A stretch of 5,436 nt of DNA, taken from contig JAGVBL010000212.1 in assembly GCA_020059785.1 (NCBI GenBank), positions 1 through 5,436 of the forward strand, read 5' to 3'. Of the stretch, positions 1 to 5,436 are shown piece after piece (positions within the stretch are counted from its first letter, which is position 1; every line of letters starts with the position of its first letter). The notes beneath the pieces are model-generated. The model saw only the letters and a list, made by a program, of their open reading frames with translations. It made no database searches and was not told where the DNA came from. Origin of the DNA: Ignavibacteriales bacterium. GTDB taxonomy: Bacteria; Bacteroidota; Ignavibacteria; Ignavibacteriales; Melioribacteraceae. The translations under genes were made by a program, and so were the position numbers.

Positions 1-69
1 AGGAATAAGTTTTTCCTTTGTAAGAAATTTTGAAACGTCATTAACCGAAGGGAGTTTAGTTTTTGCCAT
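1..69 (-). CDS. N-terminal fragment of an unidentified protein (23 codons, runs off the window)
   Basis: An ATG at 67-69 directly follows the TAA of the MetS-like gene (70-72), with no intervening base, and opens a frame that stays open for 23 codons to position 1. The visible residues begin MAKTKLPSVNDVSKFL and continue hydrophilic, so there is no signal peptide or membrane segment at the N-terminus and the product is probably cytoplasmic. No good Shine-Dalgarno precedes it; only an A-rich AAAGAA lies about 12 nt upstream, so its translation is probably coupled to the gene before it. The short LPSV...(hydrophobic) pattern near the start is loosely like the N-terminus of SelA (selenocysteine synthase), but 23 residues are too few to claim that. 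The product is unrecognised; the gene is supported mainly by frame and position. Confidence 0.6.
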   Translation of the reverse strand, partial: MAKTKLPSVNDVSKFLTKEKLIP

Positions 70-183
70 TTATTCAGGAATTTCTTTTTTATTTTTTTCG
101 AATTTAATAGCTCTTCTTATAAAAATAATAACTCCACCCCATACGGTTCCAATCACAAGGACAGCTGTTATAATAGTCTCCAT
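70..183 (-). CDS. MetS-family NSS transporter small subunit (37 aa)
   Basis: This is a 37-residue single-pass membrane protein starting METIITAVLVIGTVWGG, with one membrane helix at about residues 3-22 followed by a basic, charged tail (RRAIKFEKNKKE). The layout of a very short N-terminus, one helix carrying a WGG motif, then a positively charged cytoplasmic tail matches the methionine/alanine importer small subunit family (MetS of the MetPS system). In that system a tiny partner is required for, or assists, a larger NSS permease in the cytoplasmic membrane. Its ATG directly abuts the TAA of the NSS permease gene (184-186), which is the expected partner, and a weak GTGAG lies about 8 nt upstream. 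The combination of size, helix motif and adjacency makes the call strong. The transported amino acid is not determined by the sequence. Confidence 0.88.
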   Translation of the reverse strand: METIITAVLVIGTVWGGVIIFIRRAIKFEKNKKEIPE

Positions 184-1653
184 TTAATTCTCACTTTTTA
201 ATACATTTTTTGCAAATGTTTTATTCAACAAAATAAACAGAGATAAAACAATAGCCCATTGAAATAAACATGTCCCTAAATTTTCAGTATGAAATGGATT
301 CCACCATTCGGGGTCCCAGGTTGTAGAAGAAATCAACCACCACAAAAGAAGAACGGTTACCTCAACTGGAACCAGGTAAGTGATAACTACATTATACCAT
401 TTACCTATTTTAATATCGCTGCCAAAACCATTAATAATATTTGTTCTAAATTTATCAACACCGTATTTTATTAATGCAAAAGAAATAAATGCGCCGCTTA
501 TTATTAATCCGACTCCCCAAACCCAATCCTGATTGATAAAGAACTTCATATTTAATGCCGATGGAATCCCAAGAATAAACCCGGCACTTGCAACAATTAA
601 AATTGATCTCTTTCGTGATAAACCGAAGTCCATTGTTGTTTTTGTAGCAAGTTCAATCATAGAAAAAAGTGAAGTAAGCGCAGCAAAGGACAAGGCCATA
701 AAAAAGAGTGAGCCAAATATTGTATTTACAATTATACTATCCGACATTTTAGAAAATAATAATGGAAGATAAATAAATGTTAAACCCGTATTAGCTGGAC
801 CAGATTGTGAAATCTGCATCATAGCATCTGTAGAACTTAAGGCGAACACAGTTGAAAAAATAATAATGCCCGCAATTAGAGAAACCGAATTATTTCCAAA
901 TCCAATCAATGCAGCATTAAGAGCAATATCTTCTTTCTTTTTCATATAGATTGCATAGGTCATTATTAAACCCCAACCAGCACCGGTATCCCATGCATTT
1001 TGAGTTAAAGCATTTAGCCAGACTTTATAATCGAGAATAAATTCTAACTTGGGTGTAAATAAGTACTTTATTCCTTCGATTGCATTGAGTAGAGTAACCG
1101 CTCTTATCAAAAGGATTATAAGAATAATAAGCAACGAAGAGACAAGAAAACGATTCGCTTTTTCAATTCCTTTAACAACACCTTTATAAATTACAAATCC
1201 GCCAATAAGCATAGCAAATAAATGATACAAAACGGGCATACCGCTTTCTGAGAATTGCTGCCAGTAGTTCAAGTGATTTGCAGTATTAAACAAATCCCCG
1301 GAGAAAGCGGAAACGAAATACCTTATACACCAACCGGCAACAACCGAATAATAGAACATAATTGCTGTTGATACAAACGTTATGAATGCTCCCATCCATG
1401 CAAAATTCTTCCCGGCAGTTTTACCTATTGCGCCTATTGGTGATAACCTGGTTGATTTACCTAATGCAAACTCAGCGATTATTAATGGAACCGACCAAAT
1501 CAATAAAAATATTACCCAGGGAATTAAGAATGAACCACCGCCATTTTGAGCAACAACTCTGGAGAACCGCCATATATTACCTGTTCCAACAGCTATTCCA
1601 AGTGTTGATAGTATTAATCCCCAGCGCGATGTAAAAAATTCATTCTGCTTCAT
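184..1653 (-). CDS. Sodium-dependent transporter of the NSS/SLC6 family (MetP-like amino-acid permease)
   Basis: This 489-aa polytopic inner-membrane protein has about 12 predicted helices and should import an amino acid or related amine using the Na+ gradient. Family motifs are clear: helix 1 has the unwound AVGTGNIWRF (21-30), followed by NGGGSF (37-42). Helix 3 carries YY at 101-102, matching the LeuT Tyr107/Tyr108 pair that gates the substrate. Helix 6 has WDTGAGWG (221-228), and helix 8 has AALTS (324-328). By my alignment to LeuT, the Na2 site is intact (Gly19, Val22, Ala324, Thr327, Ser328) and the Na1 residues Asn26 and Asn254 are present. The LeuT Glu290 position is Ser258, and LeuT Thr254 is Asp222. 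The C-terminus appears to hold a twelfth helix (about 462-477). The ATG lies 5 nt after the cyclophilin stop without a good ribosome site, suggesting coupling. The next gene is its likely MetS small subunit. Substrate is unknown; methionine/alanine-type is inferred from that partner. Confidence 0.95.
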   Translation of the reverse strand: MKQNEFFTSRWGLILSTLGIAVGTGNIWRFSRVVAQNGGGSFLIPWVIFLLIWSVPLIIAEFALGKSTRLSPIGAIGKTAGKNFAWMGAFITFVSTAIMFYYSVVAGWCIRYFVSAFSGDLFNTANHLNYWQQFSESGMPVLYHLFAMLIGGFVIYKGVVKGIEKANRFLVSSLLIILIILLIRAVTLLNAIEGIKYLFTPKLEFILDYKVWLNALTQNAWDTGAGWGLIMTYAIYMKKKEDIALNAALIGFGNNSVSLIAGIIIFSTVFALSSTDAMMQISQSGPANTGLTFIYLPLLFSKMSDSIIVNTIFGSLFFMALSFAALTSLFSMIELATKTTMDFGLSRKRSILIVASAGFILGIPSALNMKFFINQDWVWGVGLIISGAFISFALIKYGVDKFRTNIINGFGSDIKIGKWYNVVITYLVPVEVTVLLLWWLISSTTWDPEWWNPFHTENLGTCLFQWAIVLSLFILLNKTFAKNVLKSEN

Positions 1654-1658
1654 TTAAA

Positions 1659-2291
1659 TCAGAATGCTCTTTTCTCAACTGATACTTTTTGCATTACTAC
1701 ATTATCAACAGGACGATCCATGTTATTTGTAGGAACCTGGCTAATTGCATAAACAACGTCCATCCCTTTAATCACTTTTCCAAAAACAGTATGACGTGCA
1801 TTAAGCCATGGTGTAGCAACTACAGTAATAAAAAATTGGCTTCCATTGGTATTAGGACCAGCATTAGCCATTGATAAAATTCCAGGAGAATCATGCATTA
1901 AAGAAGGAACAAATTCATCTTCAAATTTAGCCCCGTAAATACTTTCGCCGCCCATTCCGGTTCCGGTAGGATCTCCACCCTGTATCATAAAATCTTTTAT
2001 TACTCTATGGAAAATTATTCCATCGTAGTAACCTCTAATTGCCAGACCCGCAAAATTCTTAGCGGTTCTGGGTACATCGTGTGCAAACAATTCTATTTCG
2101 AATGACCCCATATTAGTTTGTACTGTTGCAATTAATTTTTCATTATTCTTCAATTCCATTAGATTATCCAAAGTATCTCCCTTTTCTATATTTGTTTGAA
2201 TGTTTTCTTTGGCTTGATTTTGTTTATTACTTTCTGAACAGGATATAATCAAAACACCAATTAAGATTATACTTAATAATCTGTTGATCAT
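1659..2291 (-). CDS. Lipoprotein cyclophilin-type peptidyl-prolyl cis-trans isomerase
   Basis: This 210-aa foldase catalyses cis-trans isomerisation of X-Pro bonds. Residues 1-17 form a lipoprotein signal (MINRLLSIILIGVLIIS) with Cys18 as the lipidation site in an I-I-S-C lipobox. Ser at +2 argues against inner-membrane retention in the classical Asp+2 rule. A polar Asn/Lys/Glu-rich tether (about 19-50) leads into one cyclophilin domain (about 53-208). Residues matching the human cyclophilin A active site are all present: Arg96 (Arg55), Phe101, Met102, Gln104, Phe154 (Phe113), Trp162 (Trp121), Leu163 and His167 (His126). It should therefore be catalytically active and act in the periplasm tethered to a membrane. 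It follows uppP by 11 nt and has the best ribosome-binding site in the window, which fixes the ATG. As a lipoprotein it is a plausible client of the LolA encoded earlier in the same transcript. Confidence 0.95.
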   Translation of the reverse strand: MINRLLSIILIGVLIISCSESNKQNQAKENIQTNIEKGDTLDNLMELKNNEKLIATVQTNMGSFEIELFAHDVPRTAKNFAGLAIRGYYDGIIFHRVIKDFMIQGGDPTGTGMGGESIYGAKFEDEFVPSLMHDSPGILSMANAGPNTNGSQFFITVVATPWLNARHTVFGKVIKGMDVVYAISQVPTNNMDRPVDNVVMQKVSVEKRAF

Positions 2292-2297
2292 TGTTTC

Positions 2298-2305
2298 CCT
2301 CCTTA
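2298..2305 (-). promoter_or_regulatory. Perfect Shine-Dalgarno for the cyclophilin gene, containing the uppP stop codon
   Basis: On the minus strand this reads TAAGGAGG, a full 8-base match to the anti-Shine-Dalgarno end of 16S rRNA. It lies 6 nt before the ATG at 2289-2291. Its first three bases are the TAA stop of uppP, so a ribosome finishing uppP stops on the landing site for the next gene. It is clearly stronger than the ribosome sites of the neighbouring genes. Confidence 0.85.
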
Positions 2306-3151
2306 AGGTTTAATTACACCGTTATAAATCATTACTAATATAATTATACCGATAACAATTCTATAAATGATAAAAACAAAAGTAGATTTTTTTCTTAAGT
2401 ATCTTAACAAAAATTCTATAGATAAATAACCAAATATACCTGAGACAATAGTAGCAACAGCTATCGTAATAATACCGTTGGTATCGATGTATTTAAGTGC
2501 CTGGTAGAATTGTAGTAAACCGCTTGCAGCAATTGCAGGTATGCTCATTAAAAATGAAAACCGTGCGGCTGTTTCTCTGCTGAATCCTAAAAAGATTGCC
2601 GCAGTAATTGTTGTTCCTGAACGTGAAGAACCCGGTATTAAAGCCAGGGATTGAGCAAAACCAATTATTATAGCATCATACCATTTGATATTGCCGGAAG
2701 AACGGTTAAACTTTCCAGTCTTTTCAGCAACAGTTAATATTAGAGCCAGAATAATTAAACTTCCGGCAATAACATATAAATTTTTTGTTAAAGCTCCTTC
2801 AATAATATCCTTAAATCCTAATCCTATTACTGCTACCGGAATGGTTGCAATAACAAGATACCATCCCATTCGGGAATTATTACTTTGTTCAGAAAAACTT
2901 TTTCTACTAACTATAACATCATTGATAAAATCTCTTAAAATCAGCCAGAGGTCTTTCCAGAAATAAATAATCACAGCCATTAATGTACCGAGTTGAATTA
3001 CAGCAATAAACGCTGTCCATCTTTCAGGATTAACATCAGAGATAAGATTCATTAATTTTCCCGCAACGGTTAAATGCCCGGTACTGCTTATAGGGATAAA
3101 TTCAGTTAACCCCTGAATTATTCCTAAAATTATTGCTTCGATAATGTTCAT
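2303..3151 (-). CDS. uppP: Undecaprenyl-diphosphatase (UppP/BacA family)
   Basis: UppP dephosphorylates undecaprenyl diphosphate to undecaprenyl phosphate at the outer face of the cytoplasmic membrane, recycling the lipid carrier for peptidoglycan and surface glycans; overexpression gives bacitracin resistance. Both family signatures are present. The (E/Q)xxxE motif followed by PISSTGH appears at residues 13-26 (Gln13, Glu17, His26). The second, PGSSRSGTT, is at 173-181 with the catalytic-site Arg177. The first position of the first motif is Gln, as in many UppP proteins, rather than the Glu of E. coli. Length (282 aa) is close to the usual 260-290, with about eight hydrophobic segments. The ATG is 9 nt after the barrel-protein stop, preceded by AAGGA. 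It sits after a flippase-like gene and before a cyclophilin lipoprotein, consistent with an envelope-biogenesis operon. Confidence 0.97.
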   Translation of the reverse strand: MNIIEAIILGIIQGLTEFIPISSTGHLTVAGKLMNLISDVNPERWTAFIAVIQLGTLMAVIIYFWKDLWLILRDFINDVIVSRKSFSEQSNNSRMGWYLVIATIPVAVIGLGFKDIIEGALTKNLYVIAGSLIILALILTVAEKTGKFNRSSGNIKWYDAIIIGFAQSLALIPGSSRSGTTITAAIFLGFSRETAARFSFLMSIPAIAASGLLQFYQALKYIDTNGIITIAVATIVSGIFGYLSIEFLLRYLRKKSTFVFIIYRIVIGIIILVMIYNGVIKP

Positions 3152-3155
3152 AAAA

Positions 3156-3160
3156 TCCTT
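3156..3160 (-). promoter_or_regulatory. Ribosome-binding site of uppP
   Basis: The minus strand reads AAGGA, 4 nt before the uppP ATG at 3149-3151 and immediately after the TAA of the barrel gene (3161-3163). The spacing is a little short but the motif supports the chosen start. Confidence 0.6.
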
Positions 3161-3799
3161 TTAGAATAAGTAAGATACACCGACTTTCAAGCCGATGGAA
3201 ATTGTATTAAGGTTCACATTCTCGCTATTAGTAAAGTTTGTTATTTTTTTCCCGGATACCGAGGTTAATTCTCCCGTTATATCATATCTAAGGTCGAGCC
3301 CGACTAATACATAAAAATTATTGGAAAGGAGTGTATTTGCATCAGCTTTTATTAAGAGTCCGAACCCATTTGCAGTATAATTTGTTTTGTTGATAATTGT
3401 CTCATCGAGGTTAGCAAACCTTAATCCCAATCCGCCGCCAAACTTAAATTTATACCCCTTACCGGCAATTACATAGTAACCAATCAAACTGGGACGGTGC
3501 ATCAGATAGGAAATGTCGTATACTCCCCCCGTATTAATAAACGTTGTGTATGAATCAATCGCGAGACTATACTCCAATCCAAGCTGAAAACTTTCACTTG
3601 CAAGATAACCTACCTCACCTGTAAAATTTATTGAAGTGCCAAAGGATTTTAGTTTACTATTAACCGGTGCAAAATTGTAATTGATATAATCCCTGTAAGC
3701 TGGGGCTGATTTGTAATCGATTCCCATTGCCAGACTAAAATCCCATTGTGCGTATAAATTAAATAATGGGAAGAGAACTATAAGGATTATTTTTTTCAT
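3161..3799 (-). CDS. Small outer-membrane beta-barrel protein, function unknown
   Basis: This 212-aa exported protein has a clean signal peptide: two lysines after Met, a hydrophobic core ILIVLFPLF, and probable signal peptidase I cleavage after LYA at residue 17. The rest alternates polar and hydrophobic residues, with many Gly and Tyr and short strand-like stretches, for example FSLAMGIDY, FKFGGGLGLRF and FYVLVGLDLRYDI. It ends GLKVGVSYLF, with a C-terminal Phe typical of the beta-signal read by the BAM machinery. The mature length of about 195 aa suits an 8- to 10-stranded barrel of the OmpW/OmpA/PorT-like general type, but I recognise no specific family or catalytic residues. Its ATG overlaps the stop of the flippase-like gene in an ATGA (3796-3799), and there is no clear ribosome site, so translation is probably coupled to that gene. 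The role is unknown; the location call is an inference from signal peptide, strand pattern and terminus. Confidence 0.85.
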   Translation of the reverse strand: MKKIILIVLFPLFNLYAQWDFSLAMGIDYKSAPAYRDYINYNFAPVNSKLKSFGTSINFTGEVGYLASESFQLGLEYSLAIDSYTTFINTGGVYDISYLMHRPSLIGYYVIAGKGYKFKFGGGLGLRFANLDETIINKTNYTANGFGLLIKADANTLLSNNFYVLVGLDLRYDITGELTSVSGKKITNFTNSENVNLNTISIGLKVGVSYLF

Positions 3800-4869
3800 T
3801 TAGATTCCGAGTTAATATCAAATACAGTAAAAAAATTTTCTTTTTTAATTCCTTTTTTAACACGGAATTTATTTACAAGATAAATAACACCAACAGTTGA
3901 GCCGATAAAAATAAAATAAGAAATGAAGTGCGTAAGAAGTGCATAAGCAGCACTCAACTCATAATCAAAATTGTAAAGTTGTGTTAGAACAAAAATTGAG
4001 ATTATATGATACGAACCTGTTCCGCCGGGAGTTGGAATTATAACACCGTAAGCGCTGATAGTCATAAATACCCATGCAAGAGCAAAGTTAATTGTTCCGT
4101 ATTTCTGCATATCAAGCATAAAAAATCCTATATAGGAATTAAGAGCATATAAAACTAGTATTAAAGCTGTATAGAGAGTAATTATAAAAATCGTTTTAAA
4201 ATCCTGTATACTCGATAAACCGTTTATCAAAGTTGAAAAAATCTCCGAAAATTTTTCTGATAACTTTTTGCTGAACCGTTCTAATATTCTTACAATTACA
4301 TGCCCGAATTTTCCCTCGTATTTAACCATAAATACTATTAGAAGTGAAACAACAAATATTGCGGCAAATCCTATCATTAGAGAAGTCTTAAGCCAGATGA
4401 CCTGGTCGAATAAATTACCCGGGAAAATGTAAACACTTAATAGAGAAGCGAAGGCAAATGCGCCTATATCTATTATTCTTTCTATTACAACCGTTCCAAG
4501 CATTGTAGTTCTCGAAAGTCCTTCCCACCTTCCAATGAATAAGCCTCTATAGACTTCTCCGAGGCGTGGAATAACACAGTTAACACCATAACCAATCATA
4601 ACAGCAGAAAATAAATTGAATAATGATACATCCTGCTTAACAGATTTTACCATTAACTTCCATCTTAACGCTCTGATAAAGTGAGAAAATAAAAATACAA
4701 GAACATAGATTATAAGCCAGAAGAGAGAAGTATTTAAAATAAGAGAGAAGGATTTCTTTAAATCGACTTTTAAAAATGCAAAATAGAGGAATAAAAACGT
4801 AAGAATAACCGGCATCAAATAACCGGTTAGTTTTTTAATGTTAATTCTATTTTTTTCAGCGGAGGTCAA
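3796..4869 (-). CDS. YbhN/AglD/MprF-flippase-domain family integral membrane protein (UPF0104)
   Basis: This is a polytopic inner-membrane protein (357 aa from TTG) with about eight helices, of the lysylphosphatidylglycerol-synthase transmembrane family. The family includes the flippase half of MprF, E. coli YbhN and archaeal AglD; most stand-alone members have no proven substrate. Family motifs seen are RALRW (66-70), GYGVNCVIPRLGEVYRG (93-109), VVIERIIDI (127-135) and PTPGGTGSYH (279-288). No soluble aminoacyl-transferase domain follows, so it is not a full MprF. The start is uncertain. TTG at 4867-4869 overlaps the lolA stop by 14 nt, with AAAGGG about 11 nt upstream. An in-frame ATG at 4813-4815 (residue 19) would still keep the first helix but lose a basic, Lys-rich leader. 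It sits between lolA and an outer-membrane barrel, upstream of uppP, which suggests envelope lipid handling; that role is inference. Confidence 0.9.
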   Translation of the reverse strand: MTSAEKNRINIKKLTGYLMPVILTFLFLYFAFLKVDLKKSFSLILNTSLFWLIIYVLVFLFSHFIRALRWKLMVKSVKQDVSLFNLFSAVMIGYGVNCVIPRLGEVYRGLFIGRWEGLSRTTMLGTVVIERIIDIGAFAFASLLSVYIFPGNLFDQVIWLKTSLMIGFAAIFVVSLLIVFMVKYEGKFGHVIVRILERFSKKLSEKFSEIFSTLINGLSSIQDFKTIFIITLYTALILVLYALNSYIGFFMLDMQKYGTINFALAWVFMTISAYGVIIPTPGGTGSYHIISIFVLTQLYNFDYELSAAYALLTHFISYFIFIGSTVGVIYLVNKFRVKKGIKKENFFTVFDINSESK

Positions 4870-5436
4870 TAATCTTAGTTCCCTTTGGAGGATAAAAGGT
4901 AAATCGCGATTCTGAGATTTCCGGATTTTCTTTTATATCTGTAAACCGGAAACTAAACCGTAAATCGAGCAGATCTACAATTTCGAGTTTACTTATAAGG
5001 TTAAAATTATTTATCCATATTTTAATTTCTTTTACATCAAGCTGATCGTCTTTAGGCGTTAATAGAATTACCTTTTCGTTGTCATTCGATTCTTCTTTAA
5101 TAAACTTAATTCTGCACAGAGCAGGATAGTCAAAAATAAATCTTTCAAGAGAAAATGAAGTTGGGTCGTCGTAAAAGGGACTAATAATTACTTTCTTATT
5201 CAATTTATCATAATTCCAAACCGATTCGCCATTAGAAACGATTGTGCTGTTTTTTTGTTCAACAATAAACTTGTTCTTGCGTTTGTAAATAAAAGTTCCG
5301 TTATCCCTACCAGTAGATTTACCTTGTTGATTAACTATTGACTGAGAAAAAGTTGCACTAAAACTGGAAATGGAATTAAACTTTGCCTGGGCTTTTTTAA
5401 GAATTTCGTTTGCACTCTGAGCATAGAGAAATTGTG
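4856..5436 (-). CDS. lolA: Outer-membrane lipoprotein carrier protein LolA (5' end outside the window)
   Basis: LolA is the periplasmic chaperone that takes lipoproteins released by the LolCDE transporter and carries them to the outer membrane. The frame is open from the stop at 4856-4858 to the window edge, giving 192 residues. The first visible residues, QFLYAQS, look like the end of a signal peptide with cleavage after Ala, so only about 10-20 residues are missing. Typical LolA features follow in order: an ANEILKKAQAKFN helix, SFSATFSQ, then strands GTFIYKRKNKFIVE and VSNGESVWNYD, and the closing FTFYPPKGTKIIDL. The mature length of about 187 aa fits the family. A TTG at 5201-5203 could be taken as a start for a 115-aa protein, but it is Leu inside YDKLNKKV in the middle of the fold and is rejected. 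No LolB gene is visible here. The stop overlaps the start of the flippase-like gene. Confidence 0.93.
   Translation of the reverse strand, partial: QFLYAQSANEILKKAQAKFNSISSFSATFSQSIVNQQGKSTGRDNGTFIYKRKNKFIVEQKNSTIVSNGESVWNYDKLNKKVIISPFYDDPTSFSLERFIFDYPALCRIKFIKEESNDNEKVILLTPKDDQLDVKEIKIWINNFNLISKLEIVDLLDLRFSFRFTDIKENPEISESRFTFYPPKGTKIIDLR

Noticed and set aside
289..772. Plus-strand open frames of 61 and 79 codons (289-474 and 533-772) within the transporter gene
   Set aside because: They lie opposite strongly conserved NSS helices, have no recognisable domain or plausible ribosome site, and look like antisense shadows.
1386..1874. Plus-strand open frames at 1386-1634 and 1689-1874
   Set aside because: They are antisense to the NSS N-terminus and to the cyclophilin active-site region respectively; the composition is not protein-like and the opposite strand explains the sequence fully.
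2301..2308. Palindrome CCTTAAGG at the uppP/cyclophilin junction as an operator or terminator
   Set aside because: It is only 8 bp without a loop, and is explained by the uppP terminal codons plus the Shine-Dalgarno.
2685..2966. Plus-strand open frame of 93 codons inside uppP
   Set aside because: It is antisense to uppP, has no signal or motif, and is a by-product of AT-rich codon use on the other strand.
3796..4869. A full MprF lysylphosphatidylglycerol synthase
   Set aside because: Only the membrane flippase-like domain is present; the soluble aminoacyl-transferase domain is missing and the gene ends after about 357 codons.
4856..5203. A separate 115-aa hypothetical protein starting at TTG 5203
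   Set aside because: The frame continues upstream with clear LolA sequence and the TTG codes for an internal Leu.

Overview
The window is a compact, AT-rich stretch in which every supportable gene lies on the minus strand. Transcription therefore runs from position 5436 towards position 1. The low GC, the mix of mostly weak and a few strong Shine-Dalgarno sequences, the LolA without a LolB neighbour, the lipoprotein signal and the Phe-terminated beta-barrel all indicate a diderm bacterium. The overall style suggests the Bacteroidota/Chlorobi/Ignavibacteria group. This taxonomic placement is inference; there is no rRNA or other diagnostic marker here.

In transcription order the genes are: (1) lolA, 4856-5436, cut off by the window edge just inside its signal peptide; (2) a YbhN/AglD/MprF-flippase-domain membrane protein, 3796-4869; (3) a small exported outer-membrane beta-barrel protein, 3161-3799; (4) uppP, undecaprenyl-diphosphatase, 2303-3151; (5) a lipoprotein cyclophilin-type peptidyl-prolyl isomerase, 1659-2291; (6) a neurotransmitter:sodium symporter (NSS/SLC6) permease, 184-1653; (7) a 37-residue MetS-type small subunit of that permease, 70-183; (8) the first 23 codons of another gene, 1-69, running off the window.

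Junctions are extremely tight: overlaps of 14 and 4 nt, then gaps of 9, 11, 5, 0 and 0 nt. There is no room for a promoter or terminator between genes, so the eight genes look like one polycistronic unit whose promoter lies upstream of position 5436. The first five products share an envelope-biogenesis theme: lipoprotein transport, a candidate lipid translocase, an outer-membrane barrel, undecaprenyl carrier recycling and a periplasmic foldase. The last complete pair is an amino-acid importer with its small subunit.

Two corrections come from reading the sequence directly. The lolA frame extends well beyond the internal TTG at 5203 that could be mistaken for its start. A genuine 37-codon gene sits at 70-183. 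I see no RNA gene, CRISPR array, mobile element, attachment site, origin or long repeat, and no intergenic stretch above 11 bases. I found no convincing new system; the most interesting points are the ion-site residues of the NSS transporter and the uncharacterised barrel and flippase-like pair next to uppP.
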